Source of the DNA: Planctomycetaceae bacterium
Lineage (GTDB): Bacteria > Planctomycetota > Planctomycetia > Planctomycetales > Planctomycetaceae
Assembly: GCA_020426345.1 (NCBI GenBank)
Contig: JAGQQE010000005.1
Coordinates: 1 to 50,694, forward strand
Reading direction: 5' to 3'
Length of the DNA stretch: 50,694 nucleotides
This document shows positions 1 through 6,920 of this stretch, in pieces (positions within the stretch are counted from its first letter, which is position 1; each line of letters opens with the position of its first letter). A program made the position numbers and the translations under genes. Under the pieces are notes generated by a model that was not told the origin of the DNA, searched no databases, and saw nothing but the letters and a program-made list of their open reading frames with translations.

Positions 1-1
1 G

Positions 2-2509
2 TGGGACAAGACTACTCGGGATGGAATTCGATCTCTAAGCGAGAAGGAGCAGCTACAGGGGCGTCGACTTCAGGAGATTGCTGCGGAGATTGCGACACAT
101 CCACTCCTCCACGATATTGCGGAAGAGTTGGCGGAGATTGGCGGTGCCGTTCGATTCGACATACCAAATTCACTGAACGATGCCATACCGAAACAACGTG
201 ATGAAGCTGCCAAATCCCTCCAGGACGGTATCAATGGCATTCATGCGGCACGTGATCGACTCAAACGGGTCATTCAGCAGTATCAGGAACGAGCAAAAAT
301 TGAACAGGACCTGACGGAACTTAATCGGCTTGCCCTGGAAGCTGAAGAGCTTGCGAGACAATCGCAGGAGCTGAAGCAGGACCGAGAAGGAAATCAGCCG
401 GAGCCGGGGCAGACACAGGATGAATTCGAAAAAGAACTAAAGGACCGTGAAGAGCACATTCAGCAAGAGCAGAAACAGTTGGCGAGCGATCTCGAAGACC
501 TGTTGAAGCGACGGGATGAATTGCTTCAGGCTGCTCGTCGATCGCAACTTGAGAAGCTGGAACAAATCGGCAAGAAGGCTGCGCAGCTTGCAGAGGATCA
601 GCAACAGGTCGCTGACGGGGTGGCGGAAGAGTCACGCGATGCAGCTCGTGATGCCTCGAACCTTGCTGACCGGCTTCAGCAGATGCGTAACGAAGCACAA
701 CAAATCCAGCAGCAACTTCAGGAGCTTCAGCAGGCCGCCGCAGGGCCGCTCGATCCACAAACGGATGAAGCAACTGCAAAGGCGAGTTCATCTTCGATTG
801 ATGACGCGATCCGCGCGCTCAGGCAGGGTGATCTGCAGGATGCTCAGCAGGACCTTGAAAAGCTTGAAGAGCAACTGAGGCAATCCGCCAGCCAGCTTGC
901 CTCAAACGCCGACCGGGCCGATTCCCCTCGCTCCGAAGAAGCGGATGCCGCGCCAGACACCGGCAGCAGTGAACAGGAAAAGGCATCAGAAGAAGCCAGA
1001 AGAATTGCAAAGCAGTTGTCTGACGTTCGGCAGCAGATTGAACAATTGAAAGAATCCCGTGGGTTGAGTCAGCAGAATCCAAACGAGGACGGTGCTCAGA
1101 AAACATCGCGAAATGACGATCAGAATAATCAAGCTCGAACCAGTGGGTCGCTTGAGGAAAGAGCTCCGGGAAGCTCGCAAGCATCGGTCGAAGAAGATCT
1201 GATTCAGAGGTTGCGGCAATTGGTCGATGCATCGGCTGAAATCGCAGAAGATGTTCAGCAGAGTGCTTCGCCCCCTGACGCGAAAACGGCCGCTCAGGCC
1301 GCTGCTGATAAAGCGAGACAGTCGATTAGCGAAGCAGACGCTGGTCAGTTTTCGAAAGCTGCCGGATCAATGCGTGAGTCGGCCGATCAGGCTCGTCAGG
1401 TCGTTTCGCAAATTGAAGATGGTGGGATGCCCGATCAGCAAAGTCAGCTCACTGGAATCGCCGCAGAGTTGAATCAACTGGCAGATGTCTTCGATCGACT
1501 TCAGCAGGACAATGCTGCCCAGCTCGGTGCGCAGCAATCCTCGCAGCAAAGACTGACAAACGAAACGCAGTCGTTGCCTGCGCAGCTGGATGAACTGGCG
1601 GAACGGCTGAATCTTGAAGCTTTGGGGACGCAGCAACAGGGGCGTCAGGCAGGGGAAGCGGCGCGAGCGGCTGCTGAAGCGGCGGACTCCACAAATCAGG
1701 CTTCAGAGCAGCTCCGACAATCTCAACTTCAGCAGGCCTCCCAATCGGGGCATGAGGCGGCGGGGCAACTCAATCGGGCAGCGCAGCTGGCTCAACAGGG
1801 TAGTCAGCGACCGCAGGATTCAAATCCGGTTATCCCGTCCGAAGTCGGTGACAGCGTTACGGATGCTCTGAACAATTTGAAGCAAGCCGAACGGCCAGGT
1901 CAGGGAAATCAATCCAGTCCAGCAGGCGATCAGTCCAGTCCGAATCCTGCTTCCGGCACCGAAGCCAGCGATGAGCCATCAGCTCAACAGGGCCAGCCCG
2001 GACAGGAGCAATCTCAGGCGGGTGAGGGACAGCAATCACCAGGAGATGCGGCCCAGCAAAGCTCCGGACAGCAGCCCGGATCTCAGGGAACGCAGGGGGC
2101 CGATGCTGCATCAACCTCAGATTCCGGTGCCCAGCAGGAAAACCAGGCAGGCTCCAACGGTGCTGATGCCAACGGTATGACGCATTCCACGGACAATTTG
2201 TCAAAGGCAGCTGAGGCATTACAGAATGCTGCCAAAGGTGTTTTGCCCGCGGACATGACTCCCGGGCAAATGCAGGAGTCCCCGGGGGCATCCGGCAAGG
2301 CAAAAGCAGGGACAGGAAACGATCAATTGTTCGACGGACGAACTCCCGGTAGGACGGCTGGCAGGGGCAGAGGGTGGTTTAATCCGGAATTAAATGATGA
2401 TTTAGAAGACGGTCTTTCGGAACAGGGGCGAGAAGTCATTGATAGTGAATATGCGGAGCTCATTCGAAACTACCGCCGCAAATTGGCGCAGGACCGCGGT
2501 AAGAAGTAA
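2..2509 (+). CDS. Large Q/E/A-rich coiled-coil protein, 5' partial
   Basis: The frame is open from the left edge, so the true start lies outside the window and about 835 residues are visible. The visible part is almost entirely heptad-like helix rich in Q, E, A, R and L. It then passes into a low-complexity Q/S/G/P-rich stretch (roughly the last 250 residues) and ends in a short basic, folded-looking tail containing WFNPELNDDLEDG and ELIRNYRRKLAQD. No transmembrane segment or enzyme motif is visible. Such proteins in planctomycetes are usually membrane-anchored N-terminally and encoded near MoxR/DUF58/vWA genes, but that part is not in the window. SMC-like or DUF4175-like database names would rest on coiled-coil composition only. 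Function unknown; certain that it is coding. Confidence 0.85.
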   Translation, partial: WDKTTRDGIRSLSEKEQLQGRRLQEIAAEIATHPLLHDIAEELAEIGGAVRFDIPNSLNDAIPKQRDEAAKSLQDGINGIHAARDRLKRVIQQYQERAKIEQDLTELNRLALEAEELARQSQELKQDREGNQPEPGQTQDEFEKELKDREEHIQQEQKQLASDLEDLLKRRDELLQAARRSQLEKLEQIGKKAAQLAEDQQQVADGVAEESRDAARDASNLADRLQQMRNEAQQIQQQLQELQQAAAGPLDPQTDEATAKASSSSIDDAIRALRQGDLQDAQQDLEKLEEQLRQSASQLASNADRADSPRSEEADAAPDTGSSEQEKASEEARRIAKQLSDVRQQIEQLKESRGLSQQNPNEDGAQKTSRNDDQNNQARTSGSLEERAPGSSQASVEEDLIQRLRQLVDASAEIAEDVQQSASPPDAKTAAQAAADKARQSISEADAGQFSKAAGSMRESADQARQVVSQIEDGGMPDQQSQLTGIAAELNQLADVFDRLQQDNAAQLGAQQSSQQRLTNETQSLPAQLDELAERLNLEALGTQQQGRQAGEAARAAAEAADSTNQASEQLRQSQLQQASQSGHEAAGQLNRAAQLAQQGSQRPQDSNPVIPSEVGDSVTDALNNLKQAERPGQGNQSSPAGDQSSPNPASGTEASDEPSAQQGQPGQEQSQAGEGQQSPGDAAQQSSGQQPGSQGTQGADAASTSDSGAQQENQAGSNGADANGMTHSTDNLSKAAEALQNAAKGVLPADMTPGQMQESPGASGKAKAGTGNDQLFDGRTPGRTAGRGRGWFNPELNDDLEDGLSEQGREVIDSEYAELIRNYRRKLAQDRGKK

Positions 2510-2793
2510 TCGTCGGAGTTCCTTGTTACGCCCCGCCCCTCCTTTCAACGGACTGCCTGGATTCGCTGAAATTCAGTCATGTTTGGGCCCAGTTTGGACG
2601 CGGATTTCGGGGGGCTCTCAATCACGCAGGGATTCCCCATTTGCGTGAAACCTTCATCAGTCCTCGAAGAATATTCGTTACATCACCCGAAGGTTCAGCG
2701 GTTTCTGAATCTCAAACGTTGGCAAGTTGTGTCGAATTCGTCAGACTGCATGTCGTTGTCAGATTCGTAGAGTAATTCGTCAGGAAATAACTT

Positions 2794-3438
2794 TTGGTGA
2801 TGCCAAAATCCAGGACCGGATTGGCGAAAGGAATGGACCCAATGACCATCTCAGACAATGCAACACCTGAAGCTGATGGCGACGCACCAGAAAAGTCTGG
2901 AAAGCTCGCAAAGGCGACGTTCGCCGCAGGCTGCTTCTGGTGTACGGAAGCCGTTTTCCTGCGGCTGAAAGGCGTCGTCGCCGTGAAGTCGGGTTATGCT
3001 GGTGGATCGATTCCCAACCCGACCTATAAGCAGGTTTGCACGGGATTAACCGGCCACGCCGAATGTATACAAATTGACTACGACCCAACTGTCATCACGT
3101 TCGAACAGATGCTGGACGTCTTCTTCCATACCCATGATCCAACGACCCTGAACCGACAGGGAGGCGATGTTGGTACGCAGTATCGTTCGGCTGTTTTTTA
3201 CCACGACGAAAAACAGAAAACGATTACCGAAAAGGTCATTGCAGAGTTGAACAAGTCGGACGACTTCGACGCTCCGATTGTGACAACTCTCGAAGAGCTA
3301 ACGAAGTTCTATGCTGCTGAGGATTATCATCAGGACTACTTCAAGCTGAATCCCCGTCAGCCATATTGTCAGTTTGTGGTTGGCCCGAAAGTTGAAAAGT
3401 TCCAGAAGCGATATAAGGAGTTGCTGAAGAAGGATTAG
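2794..3438 (+). CDS. msrA: Peptide-methionine (S)-S-oxide reductase MsrA
   Basis: Reduces methionine-S-sulfoxide in proteins and free methionine using thioredoxin-type reductants. The MsrA signature GCFWCTE lies at about residues 46-52, with catalytic C47 and a second cysteine C50. The family motifs SGYAGG, GHAE, FHTHDPTT, GTQYRS and YHQDYF follow in order. The protein is 214 residues from a TTG start. GTG (2797) and ATG (2800) follow immediately, and an AGGAAA at 2782-2787 fits any of these; ATGs at 2833 and 2842 would trim a tail that is not part of the fold. There is no signal peptide, so it is probably cytoplasmic. It stands alone between the coiled-coil gene and the SGNH gene, with no fused MsrB. 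Confidence 0.95.
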   Translation: MVMPKSRTGLAKGMDPMTISDNATPEADGDAPEKSGKLAKATFAAGCFWCTEAVFLRLKGVVAVKSGYAGGSIPNPTYKQVCTGLTGHAECIQIDYDPTVITFEQMLDVFFHTHDPTTLNRQGGDVGTQYRSAVFYHDEKQKTITEKVIAELNKSDDFDAPIVTTLEELTKFYAAEDYHQDYFKLNPRQPYCQFVVGPKVEKFQKRYKELLKKD

Positions 3439-3639
3439 AGTGATTTGAATCCGTGATTATCACGTATCAGCGTCGCTTATCCGGAATTCAGGAGCGTCAG
3501 GGTTCGCAGTCTTCAAGGGGAGCCTGATTGCCCGGTTGTTTTGCCGTCTGCAGTTTAGGAATTGCCCGAGCCAAACATGCGCAAATTGTCGCCGTGACAT
3601 TGCAATTTCGTTGTTCCTCATGCAACCTGTGGCCTCACC

Positions 3640-4476
3640 GTGAACCACACCTCTTCTGAGTTGGCAGTGGAATCCGCAGACGCATGCGATTCGCATTGTA
3701 GTCGGCAGCCGGTGATTCTTCTGGGGGCCAGCAATCTCACAATCGGCTGGAAGCCACTGTTGCGAGCACTGACCTCACGTGTGGACCGGGCCGTGGACGT
3801 ATTTGCGTCGCTTGGAATGGGACGATCCTACGTCGATTGGAGCGCTTTCGGGTTTCGAAGGCTGCCGGGGATTTCAAAGTGCGGTATCTGGCACTCGCTC
3901 CGGCAGCAATATCCTCAACCCGAGTATCCTCCGCTGGTACTGTTCACCGACGTCGGTAATGACCTGGTATACGGCCGCAGCCCGGACAACGTGATGACTT
4001 CCATTCGTGATTGCATCGAACAATTGATGGACTGGAATCCGGATTGTCATCTGGTCTTTACCGGCTTGCCCCTGCATTCCGTCAACAATCTCTCCCGGAT
4101 CCGCTTCTCAGTCGCTCGCGCGATTTTGTTTCCGGGTTCAGGATTGCAACTGCGCGATGTCCAGCGGAACGCAAATCTGCTGGATGAGCTGGTTCAGAAT
4201 GAGGCACGCCAATGGAAGGCTTCGTTTGTTCAGCCGGAGCCGAATTGGTACGGCCTCGACCCCATCCATGTTCGTCGCAGGTATCGCGAGGAAGCGTTTC
4301 GGCGATTTTTCGACCATTGGCCTCAGCAAGGCGGACAGTTGAAAGGTGGGACTGAAAGCTTCACATCGACAATGCCAGCATTGCCAGTAGCCGAAGTCAG
4401 AGAATTGTGGGGAAGAATCCGTTCCGTCCCTCAGCCGTGTTTTGATTCACCCCGTCTGCGTGTGTTCGGCTTCTGA
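3640..4476 (+). CDS. SGNH/GDSL-like hydrolase family protein
   Basis: A 278-residue protein starting at GTG 3640. It has the spaced blocks of an SGNH hydrolase: LLGASN (S31, in place of the usual GDS block), DVGND (N106) and a C-terminal DPIH (D206, H209) that would supply the Asp-His of the triad. This suggests an esterase or lipase-like hydrolase, substrate unknown. No signal peptide is visible, so it is probably cytoplasmic. Block I reads GAS rather than GDS, which is unusual but keeps the serine. The last 30 bp overlap tail-to-tail with the 3' end of the histidine kinase gene on the other strand. The family call rests on motif order and spacing only. Confidence 0.7.
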   Translation: MNHTSSELAVESADACDSHCSRQPVILLGASNLTIGWKPLLRALTSRVDRAVDVFASLGMGRSYVDWSAFGFRRLPGISKCGIWHSLRQQYPQPEYPPLVLFTDVGNDLVYGRSPDNVMTSIRDCIEQLMDWNPDCHLVFTGLPLHSVNNLSRIRFSVARAILFPGSGLQLRDVQRNANLLDELVQNEARQWKASFVQPEPNWYGLDPIHVRRRYREEAFRRFFDHWPQQGGQLKGGTESFTSTMPALPVAEVRELWGRIRSVPQPCFDSPRLRVFGF

Positions 4477-6144
4477 AGGCCCGTGTGTGTTTTCTGACGC
4501 TCCCGTTTCTCTCAACGGCAACTGAACGACAAACGTGGCACCCTGACCGACTCGCGATTGACATTCAATCGTTCCACCATGCGCCTCGACAATGGATTTG
4601 CAAATGGCCAGGCCGAGTCCGCTTCCACCATGCCTGCGCGACCGAGCGACGTCGGCTCGGTAAAAACGATCAAACAGGTGCGCCTGATGTTCTGCCGGAA
4701 TACCGGGGCCGTGATCTGTCACAGTGAGTGTGGCGTGGGGCGGGGCAGAAAGGACTTCAATATGAATCTGGCCACCGTGTGGGGTGTGCTGAATTGAATT
4801 ATCCACAAGATTGAATGGCACACGCGCCAGGAAGGATGCGTCTCCCCGAACGAAAACCGGCTCTTCAGGGGTCGCGCATTCCAGAGAGATATCCAATTGT
4901 CGGGCCTTCTCCTGAAGTTGAACACAGACGTCCTCTGCAATGATTCGCAGATCCACCGTTTGTTGTGCCAGGTCCAATCGTTCTGCATCGGCCCTGGCGA
5001 GCAGGAGCAGACCGTCCACCATTGACTGCAGTCGGTGTGTCGAGGCAATGCATGTCTGAAGAGTCTGCCGATAATCTTCGGCGGAACGAGGCCTGGAGAG
5101 CGTTAGTTCAATTTGTGACTGAATCACGGCCAGAGGCGTACGCAACTCGTGTGAAGCGTCGGCCGTGAACTGCGTCAATCGCTCGAATGATTTCTGCAAT
5201 CGCTCAAATGCCTGATTCAGAACACCCCCAAGTGGCATGAGTTCTGCATCCAGTCTCGCAACGTCAATCCGCATCGCCAGGCGATTGGCCGAAATCCCGG
5301 AAGCTGTCGCTGCCATTTCAGCAATGGGCTGGACAATGCGCCCCGATATCCACCAGCCGCCAAACAAACCAACGACCAAGAGTGTTAGCCCGATGGCGCC
5401 CATCTGAAATCCGAATTCACGCACTCGGGCAAATTCAGCCTCAGTAGAGCGGATTGTCGCAATCGTTGTGTTGTTCGGCCCTCGGCGGACCGCCTGGACA
5501 TAATTCCTTTCGAACACAACTTCGCTCGCGACGCCACGATTCAGAGGTGGAGCCTGTTTTGTGAGCCTGGGGGTGAGTAAGTCTCCGTCGCATACCAGAA
5601 TTTGCCCCCTGCTATTCCAGACTACAAATTCCACGTAGGCATCCTGGTTCATCTGGCCACCGGGATGTGGCTGCAGGTGAGGTCTCCTCTGGATGTTGTC
5701 GTCAGGGGAACTGTTCATCGCAGAATCGCTACGATTCTCGGTCGGAGGTTCATCAACCGGTCTCTGGCCTCTGGGCATTGGCCCCATCGGTCGGTCCATT
5801 CTCAAGTGTTCAGGCAACAGTGGGCCCGGGTTGATATCGCGACGAGGACCGGAATCACGGTTTGCGGAATCACGTTCGCTAAGGCCTCGCGGTCCTCCAC
5901 TTTTGGGGAGTGGCGGAGAAGGAGGTGAATCTGGTCGAAACCCGCGATCTTGTGGTCCCCGCAGCAGAGGCGAGGTTCTCAGGCTTGCGTCCAGATACTC
6001 CGCCGCGGAAACAACATGCTGCGCGACGCGGGCGTGCGCGTCGCGGTCTGTGCGCCAGTAAACCAAACAGCCGAACACGAGGATCGCTGCCACATAGACG
6101 CATCCGTACCACCATTGAAGTCGGGTTCGAATTGAACTACTCAT
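4447..6144 (-). CDS. Membrane sensor histidine kinase (HAMP-HisKA-HATPase)
   Basis: A 565-residue transmembrane sensor kinase. A first membrane helix spans about residues 13-30 and a second about 247-267, followed by HAMP. The H-box FTADASHELRTP has the phosphoacceptor H332, and the HATPase carries NLVDNSIQHTPHGG (N box), DHGPGIP (G1) and GGSGLGLAI (G2). The roughly 215-residue sensor region is extracytoplasmic and contains an odd P/R/G/D-rich stretch at about 60-165, then a PAS/dCache-like strand region with VEFVVWNSRGQIL. It is the partner of the OmpR-type regulator whose stop codon it overlaps by 8 bp. The signal is unknown. Its 3' end overlaps the convergent hydrolase gene. Confidence 0.95.
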   Translation of the reverse strand: MSSSIRTRLQWWYGCVYVAAILVFGCLVYWRTDRDAHARVAQHVVSAAEYLDASLRTSPLLRGPQDRGFRPDSPPSPPLPKSGGPRGLSERDSANRDSGPRRDINPGPLLPEHLRMDRPMGPMPRGQRPVDEPPTENRSDSAMNSSPDDNIQRRPHLQPHPGGQMNQDAYVEFVVWNSRGQILVCDGDLLTPRLTKQAPPLNRGVASEVVFERNYVQAVRRGPNNTTIATIRSTEAEFARVREFGFQMGAIGLTLLVVGLFGGWWISGRIVQPIAEMAATASGISANRLAMRIDVARLDAELMPLGGVLNQAFERLQKSFERLTQFTADASHELRTPLAVIQSQIELTLSRPRSAEDYRQTLQTCIASTHRLQSMVDGLLLLARADAERLDLAQQTVDLRIIAEDVCVQLQEKARQLDISLECATPEEPVFVRGDASFLARVPFNLVDNSIQHTPHGGQIHIEVLSAPPHATLTVTDHGPGIPAEHQAHLFDRFYRADVARSRRHGGSGLGLAICKSIVEAHGGTIECQSRVGQGATFVVQLPLRETGASENTHGPSEAEHTQTG

Positions 6145-6790
6145 GCAGCAGGTATCCCTGCCCGCGTCGGGTGGTTATGAAGTCTTTGCCAAGCTTTTTC
6201 CGAAGATTCGACATGTGCACATCAATCAGATTTGACATGCTCTCGTCATTCTCATCAAACATGTGATCGTAGATTGTTGAACGCGATACCACTTTGCCAC
6301 GATGCAGAGCCAGCAATTCCAGAAGAGAAAACTCTCGCGCCGTCAAAACAATCTCATCGCCGGATCGAGCCACCGTTTTTGCGGCGGTGTCTATCAGAAG
6401 ATCACCCACCTGAATCTGAGATGTCGCCTGTCCCGAGGAACGACGAATTAATGCTCGAAGTCGCGCCTTGAGTTCTGTCAGATGAAATGGCTTTGGCAGA
6501 TAGTCATCGGCACCAGCATCCAGGCCGCGAACTCGGTCACTGACTCCGTCACGAGCGGTGAGAATCATGACGGGCGTTGTGTGCGTTTTCCGCAGTTGCT
6601 GAAGAACTTCCCATCCCGTGAGACGTGGCATCAGCAGGTCCAGGATAACAGCGTCGTAGGTCCAAGTTCGTGCCTTGTAGAGCCCTTCTTCTCCGTCGGC
6701 TGCTTCATCAACCGCATATCCTTCTTCACGCAGCGCCTGTGCGACGATTCGTAATAAATCCGGTTCGTCTTCGACAACCAGAACTCGCAT
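6137..6790 (-). CDS. OmpR/PhoB-type response regulator
   Basis: A 217-residue two-domain response regulator. The receiver has the acidic pocket E7/D8, phosphoacceptor D51 (in VILDLLMP), the T/S switch in ILTAR and the K of LPKPFH. It is followed by a winged-helix DNA-binding domain (LTAREFSLLELLALHRGKVVSR and a C-terminal RGQGYLLHE). It is the first gene of a two-gene operon with the histidine kinase (8-bp overlap), so it is almost certainly phosphorylated by it. Targets are unknown. The arrangement and length resemble CusR/QseB-type regulators, but the sequence does not define the regulon. Confidence 0.97.
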   Translation of the reverse strand: MRVLVVEDEPDLLRIVAQALREEGYAVDEAADGEEGLYKARTWTYDAVILDLLMPRLTGWEVLQQLRKTHTTPVMILTARDGVSDRVRGLDAGADDYLPKPFHLTELKARLRALIRRSSGQATSQIQVGDLLIDTAAKTVARSGDEIVLTAREFSLLELLALHRGKVVSRSTIYDHMFDENDESMSNLIDVHMSNLRKKLGKDFITTRRGQGYLLHE

Positions 6791-6920
6791 CTGTTCGGAC
6801 TTTCGGAATCAAAGCTGAATCAGCAAACAGCCAGACGATGGAATGCAACATCTGGATCCACGTGCCCCGGTATGCTAACAACCAAACCTTAATTGAAGAT
6901 GAAGTGCCGTTCGCGGGGAT

